DNA from: Paenibacillus sp. JZ16
GTDB lineage: Bacteria; Bacillota; Bacilli; Paenibacillales; Paenibacillaceae
DNA length: 64,000 nt
Assembly: GCF_015326965.1 (NCBI RefSeq)
Contig: NZ_CP017659.1
Span: 4,461,001 to 4,525,000, forward strand
Direction: 5' to 3'
Shown: positions 55,466-64,000 of the stretch, piece by piece
How the letters are laid out: every line of letters starts with the position of its first letter
Position numbering within the stretch: the stretch's first letter is position 1
Made by a program: the position numbers and the translations under genes
The notes under the pieces: model-generated
The model's database searches: none
What the model saw: the letters and a program-made list of their open reading frames with translations, nothing else
What the model was told of the DNA's origin: nothing

Positions 55466-56320
55466 ATGCCATTAGTATCAATGACAGACATGCTGAACAA
55501 AGCACTCGAAGGTAAATATGCTGTTGGTCAATACAACATCAACAACCTGGAGTGGACATATGCGATTCTTGAAGCGGCTGAGCAAGAGAAATCACCGGTA
55601 ATTCTTGGTGTTTCCGAAGGGGCAGCTCGTTATATGGGTGGATTCAGCACCGTCGTACACATGGTAAAAGGCTTGATGGAGGACCTGAAAGTTACGGTTC
55701 CTGTTGCCATTCACCTTGACCACGGTTCAAGTGTTGAGAAATGTAAAGAAGCAATCGACGCAGGATTCACTTCGGTTATGATCGATGATTCCCACAGCCC
55801 GATTGATACGAATATTGCAACAACGAAACAAGTCGTTGAGTATGCTCATGCTAAAGGCGTTTCCGTTGAAGCTGAAGTCGGTATGGTCGGCGGACAAGAA
55901 GATGATGTTATCGGTGACGTAATGTACGCGAAGCTGGACGATTGCGTTCGCATCGTGAACGAAACAGGCATCGACACATTGGCACCTGCGCTTGGTTCTG
56001 TTCATGGTCCTTACAAAGGCGAACCAAACCTTGGTTTCAAAGAGATGGAAGAGATTCGCAATGCTGTGAAACTTCCGTTGGTGCTTCATGGTGGTACAGG
56101 CATTCCGACGCATGACATCAAGAAAGCGATCTCCTTGGGTACTTCCAAAATCAACGTGAATACTGAGAACCAAATCTCGTTCTCTAAAGTTGTTCGTGAA
56201 GTGCTTGCTGCTAAACCGGAAGCTTACGATCCACGCACATTCCTGAAACCAGGCCGTGAGGCAATCAAGGAAACCGTTGTTGGCAAAATCCGTGAGTTTG
56301 GTTCCAACAATCAAGCTTAA
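55466..56320 (+). CDS. fbaA: Class II fructose-bisphosphate aldolase
   Basis: Splits fructose 1,6-bisphosphate into dihydroxyacetone phosphate and glyceraldehyde 3-phosphate in glycolysis. 284 residues, zinc-dependent type: Asp85 and His86 in [17 protein letters not shown] and LHGGTGIP give the catalytic acid and zinc ligands. AGGAGG precedes the ATG. Single-gene unit between spo0F and murA, as in B. subtilis apart from a missing tal gene. Confidence 0.97.
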   Translation: MPLVSMTDMLNKALEGKYAVGQYNINNLEWTYAILEAAEQEKSPVILGVSEGAARYMGGFSTVVHMVKGLMEDLKVTVPVAIHLDHGSSVEKCKEAIDAGFTSVMIDDSHSPIDTNIATTKQVVEYAHAKGVSVEAEVGMVGGQEDDVIGDVMYAKLDDCVRIVNETGIDTLAPALGSVHGPYKGEPNLGFKEMEEIRNAVKLPLVLHGGTGIPTHDIKKAISLGTSKINVNTENQISFSKVVREVLAAKPEAYDPRTFLKPGREAIKETVVGKIREFGSNNQA

Positions 56321-56410
56321 TTATTCATAGTTAAGTCGCTTGTAGTTCTAGTGGCTACGACATGACGATTGGAATCACCTAAGATATTTAGGCTGTCTTA
56401 TGCTGCATAC

Positions 56411-56458
56411 AATGAAATGGAAAGCACACCGCGTAGCCGGTGTTTTTCCATTTCATTT
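56411..56458 (+). terminator. fbaA terminator
   Basis: AATGAAATGGAAA pairs with TTTCCATTTCATT and encloses CACCG-CGGTG; T's follow inside and after the stem. Confidence 0.8.
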
Positions 56459-56479
56459 ATTAAGATATCAAAGTACAAG

Positions 56480-56502
56480 CGGGTTGTGAGCTTCACAACC
56501 GG
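56480..56502 (+). promoter_or_regulatory. Hairpin in the murA leader
   Basis: GGTTGTGA pairs exactly with TCACAACC over a three-base loop. No T-run follows, so it is not a terminator; function unknown. Confidence 0.4.
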
Positions 56503-56531
56503 ATCATCGAGAACAATAAGAAACGCTAAAT

Positions 56532-56576
56532 GCGGTCTGTCATCCTTAAGGAACGTCGATAAGACGTTTTTCTTGT
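56532..56576 (+). promoter_or_regulatory. GCGGTCTGTC element, copy B
   Basis: GCGGTCTGTC, inner palindrome TCCTTAAGGA, then GTCGATAAGAC and five T's, 59 bases before murA. Counterpart of the element at 52606-52650. Confidence 0.5.
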
Positions 56577-56634
56577 ATGACGGCCATCAGAACCATTTCC
56601 GGCTGCGAAGTGATGTAGGGGGACCCGAAAGCTT

Positions 56635-57894
56635 ATGGAAAAATTGATGATCAGCGGTGGACGCCCACTGCGAGGTACTGTAACAATCAGTGGTGCCAAG
56701 AACAGCGCGATTGCGTTAATTCCCGCCGCAATTCTGGCGGAATCGGAAGTCGTACTTGATAATTTGCCGCTTCTCAGCGATGTGGCTGTTTATGCTGAGA
56801 TCTTGGAAGAATTGGGCGGGCAAGTTTCATGGGAAGGCAATCAGATGAGAATTGACCCTTCTGATATCAAATCTATTCCGATGCCTAACGGACCCGTTAA
56901 GAAACTGCGTGCGTCCTACTATATGATGGGCGCCATGCTTGGAAGATTTAAAGAAGCCGTGATCGGCCTGCCGGGCGGCTGTAATTTTGAACCTCGTCCC
57001 ATCGACCAGCACATTAAGGGTTTTGAAGCGCTTGGCGCAACCGTCACCAATGAACACGGTTCGATTCATCTGCATGCTAAAGAGCTGCGAGGCGCGAAGA
57101 TCTATCTGGATGTGAGCAGTGTTGGTGCAACGATTAATATTATGCTGGCGGCTGCTAAGGCCAAAGGCTCCACAATTATTGAAAATGCGGCGAAAGAGCC
57201 TGAAATTATAGATGTTGCAACACTTTTGAATTCCATGGGAGCTGTCATTAAGGGCGCCGGAACGGAAACGATCCGGATCGAAGGCGTAACCGAGATGCAT
57301 GGCTGCCGCCATTCCATTATTCCAGACCGGATTCAGGCCGGTACATATATGATTGCTGCCGCAGCTACTCGCGGTGATGTTCTGATTGACAACGTCATCC
57401 CGAAACACCTTGAAGCCCTCACTGCCAAGTTGATCGAGATGGGTGTTGGTATTGAGGAGCTGGACGAAAGCATCCGCGTGATCGGTAAGGACCGATACCA
57501 GCATGTGGACGTGAAGGCGCTTGTATATCCTGGATTTGCAACGGATTTGCAATCACCAATGACCAGCCTGCTTACCCAAGCGGAAGGCGTCAGTGTCCTT
57601 AGTGATTTTGTATATAGCAACCGATTTAAACATGTTCCGGAGTTAGTTCGCATGGGTGCCAAGATCCGCGTGGAGGGACGCTCGGCCATTATAGAAGGTG
57701 GTCCGCTGAACGCAGCCAAGGTCAAAGCGACCGACCTGCGCGCAGGTGCGGCTCTTGTGATTGCGGGACTAACCGTACCCGAAGGGGTGACGGAGGTAAG
57801 CGGCGTAGAATTCATTGATCGCGGCTATGACCATCTGGTATCCAATCTGCGCATGCTGGGTGCCGACGTATGGCGTGAGACCGAGGAAGAATGA
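56635..57894 (+). CDS. murA: UDP-N-acetylglucosamine 1-carboxyvinyltransferase
   Basis: First committed step of peptidoglycan synthesis: adds enolpyruvate to UDP-GlcNAc. 419 residues with Lys22 (AKNS) and the catalytic, fosfomycin-reactive Cys116 ([11 protein letters not shown]). The position between fbaA and rho matches B. subtilis murAB (murZ), the second MurA. GGGGG lies somewhat far (about 12 bases) before the ATG. Confidence 0.95.
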   Translation: MEKLMISGGRPLRGTVTISGAKNSAIALIPAAILAESEVVLDNLPLLSDVAVYAEILEELGGQVSWEGNQMRIDPSDIKSIPMPNGPVKKLRASYYMMGAMLGRFKEAVIGLPGGCNFEPRPIDQHIKGFEALGATVTNEHGSIHLHAKELRGAKIYLDVSSVGATINIMLAAAKAKGSTIIENAAKEPEIIDVATLLNSMGAVIKGAGTETIRIEGVTEMHGCRHSIIPDRIQAGTYMIAAAATRGDVLIDNVIPKHLEALTAKLIEMGVGIEELDESIRVIGKDRYQHVDVKALVYPGFATDLQSPMTSLLTQAEGVSVLSDFVYSNRFKHVPELVRMGAKIRVEGRSAIIEGGPLNAAKVKATDLRAGAALVIAGLTVPEGVTEVSGVEFIDRGYDHLVSNLRMLGADVWRETEEE

Positions 57895-58045
57895 TTTTTT
57901 ACCAAAATGAGGGAAATGTGTGGTTGAAACTGCATATCTCCCTCAGATTTGGGTAATGCTCCTAGTAAAGCTCTCATAGAATAATAGACTACATGACAGC
58001 AGGATTGCTGTGACAGAAACAAATAATTGAATAGGTGGTTATTGA

Positions 58046-59374
58046 ATGGATTTACAAATAGCCGATTTGGAAGGCATGAAGCTGACGGATCTGTATAAGC
58101 TGGCCAAAAAGTATCAGATTCCTTATTATGGCCAGTTGAAGAAAAAAGAATTGATATTTGCCATTCTCCGGGCGCAGGCCGAACAGAGCGGCTTGATGTT
58201 CATGGAGGGCGTACTCGAGATTTTGCCGGAAGGTTACGGTTTTCTTAGACCGATCAACTATCTGCCGAGCACGGAGGACATCTACATTTCAGCCTCCCAG
58301 ATTCGTAAATTTGATTTACGGACCGGAGATTTGGTTTCGGGCAAATGCCGGACACCTAAAGAGAACGAACGTTACTTCGGGCTGCTGCAGGTCAACGCCG
58401 TGAATGGTGAGAATCCTGCCGTCGCAGCGGAACGATTGCACTTCCCAGCCTTGACTCCTCTATATCCGCAAGAAAAGCTTGTTCTTGAAACATCCCCTAA
58501 TCAGTTGTCAACCCGAATTATGGATCTGCTTGCACCTGTAGGTTTAGGACAACGCGGTTTGATCGTGGCACCGCCAAAAGCAGGGAAAACGCTCCTCTTA
58601 AAAGAAATCGCCAACAGCATCTCAACCAACAATCCAGAGATTGAACTGTTTGTTTTACTCATCGATGAACGGCCTGAAGAAGTGACGGATATGCAGCGTT
58701 CCGTTAAGGGCGAGGTGGTTGCTTCTACTTTTGACGAGCTTCCGGAGAACCATATTAAAGTGGCGGAACTGGTATTGTCCCGTGCCTTGCGGCTGGTGGA
58801 GCATAAGAAGGACGTTGTTATATTGCTGGACAGCATCACCCGTCTTGCGCGTGCATATAACCTGGTTATCCCTCCGTCCGGAAGAACCCTGAGCGGCGGT
58901 ATTGATCCTGCTGCATTCCATCGTCCGAAACGCTTCTTCGGTTCGGCGCGTAACGTGGAGGAAGGCGGAAGCTTGACGATTTTGGCTACAGCCTTGGTTG
59001 AAACCGGATCGCGGATGGATGATATTATTTATGAGGAATTTAAAGGAACGGGCAATATGGAACTGCACTTGGATCGCCGCTTCGCGGAACGCCGTATTTT
59101 CCCGGCGATCGACATTCGTCGCTCCGGTACCCGGCGTGAAGAGGTGCTCTTGAACAAGGATGAACTGGATACCATTTGGGCGATCCGTAAAAATATGAAC
59201 GACTCTGCTGACTTTGTGGAAGGATTCCTCAAAAAAATGCGTGACAGCAAGAATAACGCGGAGTTCTTGGCATCATTTGATGTGAATGCCAATAACGGCA
59301 GCGGAACCGGGACTCAGAGCCAGACAGCCAGACGTCCATCGCGTGCATCTGCAGCGACGGCACCTCAGAGCTAA
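58046..59374 (+). CDS. rho: Transcription termination factor Rho
   Basis: Hexameric RNA helicase that ends transcription at C-rich sites. 442 residues: N-terminal RNA-binding helix bundle (1-50), cold-shock-like OB fold (50-130), ATPase with Walker A at 175-182 (APPKAGKT) and Walker B in [17 protein letters not shown] short Ser/Thr/Ala-rich tail is unlike E. coli. AGGTGG precedes the ATG. Confidence 0.97.
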   Translation: MDLQIADLEGMKLTDLYKLAKKYQIPYYGQLKKKELIFAILRAQAEQSGLMFMEGVLEILPEGYGFLRPINYLPSTEDIYISASQIRKFDLRTGDLVSGKCRTPKENERYFGLLQVNAVNGENPAVAAERLHFPALTPLYPQEKLVLETSPNQLSTRIMDLLAPVGLGQRGLIVAPPKAGKTLLLKEIANSISTNNPEIELFVLLIDERPEEVTDMQRSVKGEVVASTFDELPENHIKVAELVLSRALRLVEHKKDVVILLDSITRLARAYNLVIPPSGRTLSGGIDPAAFHRPKRFFGSARNVEEGGSLTILATALVETGSRMDDIIYEEFKGTGNMELHLDRRFAERRIFPAIDIRRSGTRREEVLLNKDELDTIWAIRKNMNDSADFVEGFLKKMRDSKNNAEFLASFDVNANNGSGTGTQSQTARRPSRASAATAPQS

Positions 59375-59406
59375 GCCTGAATCAACCCGGAGAATAGGAG
59401 ATCAAC

Positions 59407-60684
59407 ATGTATTTGGTTTATGCAGATGAGCAAGGGAACGTTTATGATCATTCCGAGCTGTTCGGGCTTGCCCGAAGCGGTGATATGATCGTTGAAATAT
59501 TGGATGATGAATTGATACCTTTGCCAGAGGGAGCTACCCTGGTCGGGCTGCCGAGCACCCGAGCGATCGGGATGGATCCGGAGACCGGTGAAATGATGCC
59601 GCTTGAGGATGGGTATACCGCTGTCGGAGCGCTTTTGCCGCAAGGATATACCCGCTTGTGCTTGCCAGGGTACGTGAAGACGGACAAGGAATATAAGCTG
59701 CCGCTGTTTGGTTATTCGGCGGTGGTATGGAAGGATGGCGCCTTCTATACGACGGCGCGTTTGTCCGATGACCCTGAGAAGTGGAACCCTGTGAACTGCG
59801 ATCTGAACGATCTTGAGCTTGGGGTTAAGACGCTGAAGGAGAAATATCCGGAGAATCGACTCTATGAGCATCTGTCTAACTGTGCATTAGGATATGAATG
59901 CCTGACGGCATCCAACACCTTCCTGAATCGCTGGGAAGGCGCTGTTCCCGTATCTTATTCCTGCAATGCCGGTTGCTTCGGTTGTATATCGGAACAGCCG
60001 GATGACAGCGGCTTTGTCGCGCCTCAGACCCGCATGAACTTCCGTCCGAGAGTGGATGAGCTGGTGCAGGTCATGCTGGAGCATCTGAAGACACCGGAAT
60101 CGATCATCAGCTTTGGCCAAGGTTGTGAGGGAGAGCCCTCCACGCAGGCGAAAATCATTATAGAAGCCATGAGAGAAGTTCGGGCGCAGACTGATATGGG
60201 CTACATTAATATTAATACCAATGCGGGACTGACCGATTTTATCCGCGGCATCGTGGATGCGGGTCTTGATCTGATGAGAGTCAGCACAATCAGTGCATTG
60301 GATGATCATTATAACGCATATTACAAGCCAAGGGGCTATACGCTGGCCAATGTGGAGAAATCCCTTCGCTATGCAACCGATCAAGGCGTGTATACATCCA
60401 TCAACTATCTGATCTTCCCGGGCGTGACCGATCGCGAGGAAGAGCTGGAGGCTATGATTGAGTTTGCCCGCCGCACGGGCCTCAAGTTAATCCAGCTCCG
60501 TAATCTCAATATTGACCCTGAGAGCTATCTCGAGCTTATTCCGCCTGCGCAAGGTGAGATTCTGGGGATGAAGCAGGCTATTGAGATTATGCAGGAGGAG
60601 CTGCCGGATGTGGTGATTGGCTCCTATACGCATGTGCCGCCTCCGGGACAGGCAAGACCGAAGAAGAGACCTTCAATTATCTAG
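59407..60684 (+). CDS. Radical SAM protein of unknown function
   Basis: 425 residues. A radical SAM core (about 175-380) binds a [4Fe-4S] cluster through Cys186, Cys190 and Cys193 (CNAGCFGC). The N-terminal 170 residues are beta-rich and look like a substrate or partner domain. FGQGCEGEP (about 238-246) is the SAM-binding GGE-like motif. It lies 32 bases after rho and may share its transcript. Reaction unknown. Confidence 0.85.
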   Translation: MYLVYADEQGNVYDHSELFGLARSGDMIVEILDDELIPLPEGATLVGLPSTRAIGMDPETGEMMPLEDGYTAVGALLPQGYTRLCLPGYVKTDKEYKLPLFGYSAVVWKDGAFYTTARLSDDPEKWNPVNCDLNDLELGVKTLKEKYPENRLYEHLSNCALGYECLTASNTFLNRWEGAVPVSYSCNAGCFGCISEQPDDSGFVAPQTRMNFRPRVDELVQVMLEHLKTPESIISFGQGCEGEPSTQAKIIIEAMREVRAQTDMGYININTNAGLTDFIRGIVDAGLDLMRVSTISALDDHYNAYYKPRGYTLANVEKSLRYATDQGVYTSINYLIFPGVTDREEELEAMIEFARRTGLKLIQLRNLNIDPESYLELIPPAQGEILGMKQAIEIMQEELPDVVIGSYTHVPPPGQARPKKRPSII

Positions 60685-60766
60685 CAGAATCGTGCTGGCA
60701 TTGCATGTGTTAAAATCAGGTTGAAATTCCAATTGTGGACTTGTCTGATGATTTGTGTATGGGCTA

Positions 60767-60795
60767 TTGCGCATTCAATATGCTCGTGATATACT
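60767..60795 (+). promoter_or_regulatory. rpmE promoter
   Basis: TTGCGC (60767-60772), 17-base spacer, TATACT (60790-60795). The leader has a CTCTGGGTCC/GGCTCAGGG stem that could bind a ribosomal protein. Confidence 0.6.
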
Positions 60796-60861
60796 CCATT
60801 TATGTGTCCATATAACTCTGGGTCCGCATGAGGCTCAGGGCGGAAAGAGGTGAAAGCTACA

Positions 60862-61059
60862 ATGAAACAAGATATTCAACCGAAATATCACGTTACTACA
60901 GTTACTTGTGCTTGCGGTAATACGTTTGAGACAGGTTCTGTAAAACCAGATCTTCGTGTAGAGATTTGCTCGAACTGTCATCCGTTCTTCACAGGTAAAC
61001 AGAAATTCCTGGATGCTGGCGGTCGTGTTGATAGATTCAAGAAGAAATACGGTATCTAA
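60862..61059 (+). CDS. rpmE: 50S ribosomal protein L31, zinc-binding form
   Basis: 65 residues with the zinc site Cys16, Cys18, Cys36 and Cys39 (C+ form, which also stores zinc). The ATG at 60862 lies 9 bases after GAGGTG; a GTG four codons upstream overlaps that site. Confidence 0.96.
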   Translation: MKQDIQPKYHVTTVTCACGNTFETGSVKPDLRVEICSNCHPFFTGKQKFLDAGGRVDRFKKKYGI

Positions 61060-61061
61060 TA

Positions 61062-61098
61062 AACAAACCCTTCGCCCTTGTGGTCGAAGGGTTTTTGT
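61062..61098 (+). terminator. rpmE terminator
   Basis: AAACCCTTCG pairs with CGAAGGGTTT, followed by T's. Confidence 0.88.
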
Positions 61099-61139
61099 CT
61101 GTTTACAGGGCTGGTGGAGTATGCAACTTCTTCCGTCGG

Positions 61140-61168
61140 TTGCTTTTTTGATAGCCATGCGATATACT
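61140..61168 (+). promoter_or_regulatory. SRP RNA promoter
   Basis: TTGCTT (61140-61145), 17-base spacer, TATACT (61163-61168). Confidence 0.65.
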
Positions 61169-61175
61169 AAAGTTC

Positions 61176-61449
61176 GCCGTGCTAGACGGGGAGGTAGCGG
61201 TGCCCTGTAACTCGCAATCCGCTGTAGCGAGGTTGAATTCCTGTTAGAGGTATTGTCGATGTGAGGCTGGTCCCTGCGCTCAACGTTGACGGTTGGGTCC
61301 TCCGCAATGAGCACTTGTGAACCTGGTCAGGTCCGGAAGGAAGCAGCCATAAGCAAGATCGCTTTTGTGCCGGAGGGGTGCCTAGCCCGAGTTGTTGCTC
61401 AGGATTGCCGCTCGGATCGCAATTATCAATAACAGGTGCACGGTATACA
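61176..61449 (+). ncRNA. scr: Signal recognition particle RNA, large (Bacillus) type
   Basis: RNA core of the signal recognition particle. The GGUCAGGUCCGGAAGGAAGCAGC region (about 61324-61348), with GGAA tetraloop, is the Ffh-binding helix 8. The Alu-type 5' domain (GGTAGCGGTGCCCTGTAACTC) and the pairing 3' end (AACAGGTGCACGG) show the large form as in B. subtilis. Ends are estimates. dnaX follows as in B. subtilis. Confidence 0.93.
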
Positions 61450-61459
61450 TATCTGCACA

Positions 61460-61495
61460 TAACACCTTTGCCATATTGGCAAGGGTGTTTTTTGT
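61460..61495 (+). terminator. SRP RNA terminator
   Basis: AACACCTTTGCC pairs with GGCAAGGGTGTT, then TTTT. Confidence 0.85.
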
Positions 61496-61736
61496 CGAGA
61501 CGGCTATAGATTCAAGCTGATCCTTCATGTGCACTTTGGATAAAGATTTCCAAGTAAACGTTTTGCTAAGGCAGGGGAAAGTAGTATAGAATGTAGTATA
61601 ATATAACCGTTAAACTCACGCCTTTTGGGCTGGGATTGACCATGAATGCAATAGTAAAGCACGCGAAGATCGGGCTTAGTATAAACCTTAGGGTTCTCGA
61701 TCTCGTGAAGTGGAAGTTGAAAGAGGGTAAAGCACA

Positions 61737-63452
61737 GTGGAACATATCGCGTTATATCGTGCTTGGCGACCACAGTCGTTCGGCGACATGGTGGGCCAGC
61801 AGCATATTATCCAGACCCTGCAGAATGCCATTCGCGAGCAGCGGGTTTCCCATGCCTACCTGTTCAGCGGTCCACGGGGTACAGGCAAGACCAGTGCCGC
61901 TAAAATTTTGGCCAAAGCCGTGAACTGCGAGCATGGTCCGGCTGAGGAACCCTGCAATGAATGCGAGGCCTGCCGGCGTATAACGTCCGGAGCCGTCATG
62001 GATGTTCAGGAGATCGATGCTGCATCCAACCGCGGCGTCGAGGAAATCCGTGATTTGCGGGAGAAAGTCAAATACGCACCGACCGAGGTGCGGCGTAAGG
62101 TTTATATTATCGATGAAGTACACATGCTGACGACGGAAGCGTTCAATGCCTTATTGAAAACGCTGGAGGAACCGCCGGCACACGTGATGTTTATACTAGC
62201 GACAACAGAGCCGCACAGGCTTCCGGCAACGATCATCTCACGCTGTCAACGGTTTGACTTCCGTAGAGTTTCCTTGGACGAACAAACCGGGCGTCTGGAG
62301 CAGATTTGCGGAGAAGAAGGCATTACGGCAGAGCATGAAGCGCTGCAGTATATCGCACGTCTGTCGGATGGCGGTATGCGGGATGCACTGAGCATTCTGG
62401 ATCAGATTGCTTCCTTTACCGGAGGTACGGTATCTTACCAGCAGGTCATGGACATGACGGGCGGCATTGCCTCGGAGCAGTTTGGCCGTCTGGCCAGTGC
62501 TGTGAAACAGGGGGATGCCGGACTTGTGCTGCAGATTGTGGAGCAATTTATGCAGGAGGGAAAAAGTGCAGATAAATGCATGGAGAATCTCCTGTATTAT
62601 TTCCGCGATTTGCTCATGATCAAGATGGTTCCAGGCGCTGACAAGCTGACCGACCGGGTTTTGAATCCGGCAGAGTTTCAGGAGATGGCAAATGCCTTCA
62701 GCCGAGAGGAACTATTTCAAATGATTGATACGCTGAACCGGTATCAGAGTGAGATGAAATACGCCTCGCAGCCGCAAACTCTGTTTGAGGTAGCGTTGCT
62801 CAAGCTCTCCGGTATAACCCAATCTGCGGGTGGGGCCTCAGCTGCCCATAGTACGGCCGATGCAGGTGAACTCGCTCAGCTGAAACAGCACGTAGCCGCA
62901 CTTGAGAAGAAGCTGGAGCGACTGATACAAAATGGTGTTCCTGCATCAGGTCAACGCGAACCGGCCAAGTCTACCCGTACACCGGCACCGAAAGCAGCTT
63001 CATCAGCCAAGATTCCGCAGCATATGGATCAGTATGTATCTTGCCGAACCGGGGAGGATTTTACCTCTGTTCAACGGCAGTGGGCCCAAATTCTGCAGAA
63101 CGTGAAAGAGGAGAAGGTAACGGTCCATGCATGGCTGATGGATGGTGAGCCCGTGTCCGTATGGGAAGACAAGGTTCTTATCGCTTTTAAAAACAACATC
63201 CACCGCGAAACCACGGAGAAGCCTGCCAATAAACAGGTGATTGAAGGGGTTCTTGAGTCAACGCTTGGCAAGCCGTATCATCTGGTTACCATGATGCTTC
63301 GTGATTGGAGTGACGCGGTAGAAGGAGTGGGCAAGCCTCAGGCAGAAGAACTTAAGCTTGAGCACGAAGAAGCGGAGGCCGGTGGGGAAAAACCATGGAT
63401 TGATGAGGCCATCCAGTTGTTTGGAGAAGACCTCGTTGTCATAAAAGACTAG
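61737..63452 (+). CDS. dnaX: DNA polymerase III subunits gamma/tau
   Basis: Clamp-loader ATPase and replisome organiser. 571 residues: Walker A at 45-52 (GPRGTGKT), zinc Cys64, Cys73, Cys76 and Cys79, Walker B IIDEVHML, the SRC arginine-finger motif, and a C-terminal tau-like part after a low-complexity linker (about 365-425). The start is a GTG with AGAGGG upstream. Confidence 0.97.
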   Translation: MEHIALYRAWRPQSFGDMVGQQHIIQTLQNAIREQRVSHAYLFSGPRGTGKTSAAKILAKAVNCEHGPAEEPCNECEACRRITSGAVMDVQEIDAASNRGVEEIRDLREKVKYAPTEVRRKVYIIDEVHMLTTEAFNALLKTLEEPPAHVMFILATTEPHRLPATIISRCQRFDFRRVSLDEQTGRLEQICGEEGITAEHEALQYIARLSDGGMRDALSILDQIASFTGGTVSYQQVMDMTGGIASEQFGRLASAVKQGDAGLVLQIVEQFMQEGKSADKCMENLLYYFRDLLMIKMVPGADKLTDRVLNPAEFQEMANAFSREELFQMIDTLNRYQSEMKYASQPQTLFEVALLKLSGITQSAGGASAAHSTADAGELAQLKQHVAALEKKLERLIQNGVPASGQREPAKSTRTPAPKAASSAKIPQHMDQYVSCRTGEDFTSVQRQWAQILQNVKEEKVTVHAWLMDGEPVSVWEDKVLIAFKNNIHRETTEKPANKQVIEGVLESTLGKPYHLVTMMLRDWSDAVEGVGKPQAEELKLEHEEAEAGGEKPWIDEAIQLFGEDLVVIKD

Positions 63453-63492
63453 CACGTCCCTACGTGCACCCTATTATAAGGAGAGATGAATC

Positions 63493-63804
63493 ATGAATAA
63501 TATGAACCAAATGATGAAGCAAGTGAAAAAGATGCAGGAGCAAATGCTCAAGGCTCAGGAAGAGCTCGCTACGAAAACCGTTGAAGGAACTTCCGGCGGT
63601 GGCGTGGTTACCGTGGAAGCGAATGGTCATAAACAAATTTTGTCCATCAACATCAAACCTGAGGCGGTTGATCCGGATGACGTGGAAATGCTGCAGGATC
63701 TGGTATTGACTGCGGTTAACGATGCTCTTGCCAAGGCTGAAGAAATCGCAAATGCTGATATGGGCAAATTCACAGGCGGCATGAAAATTCCGGGCTTGTT
63801 CTAA
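63493..63804 (+). CDS. ebfC: YbaB/EbfC family nucleoid-associated protein
   Basis: 103-residue DNA-binding protein (YaaK in B. subtilis). Met/Gln/Lys-rich N-terminal helix, central [12 protein letters not shown] beta part and acidic C-terminal helix. Between dnaX and recR, as in many bacteria. AAGGAGAG before the ATG. Confidence 0.93.
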   Translation: MNNMNQMMKQVKKMQEQMLKAQEELATKTVEGTSGGGVVTVEANGHKQILSINIKPEAVDPDDVEMLQDLVLTAVNDALAKAEEIANADMGKFTGGMKIPGLF

Positions 63805-63829
63805 TCTAACCTAGAAGGAGTAGTTACAT

Positions 63830-64000
63830 TTGTACTATCCTGAACCGATCGCGAAGCTCATCGACGCCTTTACGCGACTGCCGGGTGTGGGGCCGAAGAC
63901 GGCCGCCCGCCTGGCTTTTCATGTTCTGAACATGAAGGAAGATGACGTTATAGATTTTGCCAAAGCGCTAGTCAGTGTCAAAAGGAATCTGCACTACTGC
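63830..64000 (+). CDS. recR: Recombination protein RecR, 3' end missing
   Basis: The first 57 residues of Rec[21 protein letters not shown] and [13 protein letters not shown], the helix-hairpin-helix region, up to the first zinc-finger cysteine. The start is a TTG 8 bases after AAGGAG. It continues past the window end. RecR loads RecA at gaps together with RecO. Confidence 0.95.
   Translation, partial: MYYPEPIAKLIDAFTRLPGVGPKTAARLAFHVLNMKEDDVIDFAKALVSVKRNLHYC

Overview
The window comes from a spore-forming, flagellated Firmicute, most probably Paenibacillus. The evidence is spo0F with a sigma-H-type promoter, a delta subunit of RNA polymerase, a Bacillus-type large SRP RNA, LplB/YtcP/YesS-type pectin genes, frequent GTG and TTG starts behind strong AGGAGG sites, and many U-tailed terminators. 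This assignment rests on recognised families and gene order, not on a database search.

Layout. 1-13.6 kb: end of a lipoprotein-like gene, tadA, a cluster of DnaA boxes, a sporulation-type sensor kinase with rluF, the motAB stator operon, small metabolic genes (pterin dehydratase, cytochrome c, GNAT), two paralogous NlpC/P60 wall hydrolases (one behind a c-di-AMP riboswitch), and an M1 peptidase with a membrane protein. 13.7-24.7 kb: ywhD, a copper-amine-oxidase-domain protein, a cadCA metal-efflux operon with two operators, a zinc-ribbon membrane protein, pbpG with a sigma-G-like promoter, speE-speB, and a 153-bp tandem repeat array. 24.8-42.1 kb: an SRPBCC gene, a 26-residue membrane microprotein, then a 16-kb one-direction carbohydrate cluster. 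That cluster holds LplB/YtcP permeases and a binding lipoprotein, a Gfo/Idh oxidoreductase, two GH105-type hydrolases, a YesS-like membrane AraC regulator, an unassigned glycosidase-like protein, a PL22-like oligogalacturonate lyase and a GH95 enzyme. It looks like a pathway for importing and taking apart decorated pectin oligosaccharides. 42.1-48 kb: a serine hydrolase, a PAP2 phosphatase, a nitrilase-like amidohydrolase, two GNATs and a gene remnant.

48-64 kb: a housekeeping block, ywiB-argS, an S8 protease, rpoE, pyrG, spo0F, fbaA, murA, rho, a radical SAM gene, rpmE, then the SRP RNA, dnaX, ebfC and the start of recR. From memory of B. subtilis, ywhD-pbpG-speE-speB, ywiB-argS and rpoE-to-rpmE keep the same relative order, so the carbohydrate cluster sits inside a conserved backbone. 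The SRP RNA-dnaX-ebfC-recR block, origin-proximal in B. subtilis, is joined directly after rpmE.

The most interesting non-coding signals are: a pyrG leader that starts GGGCU and carries a C-rich terminator, as in CTP-sensing reiterative-transcription attenuation, but is about 565 nt long; a hairpin element shared by the pyrG and murA leaders with compensating stem changes; the DnaA-box cluster before the kinase; and the riboswitch-plus/riboswitch-minus NlpC/P60 pair. No rRNA, tRNA, CRISPR array, transposase or prophage gene was seen.
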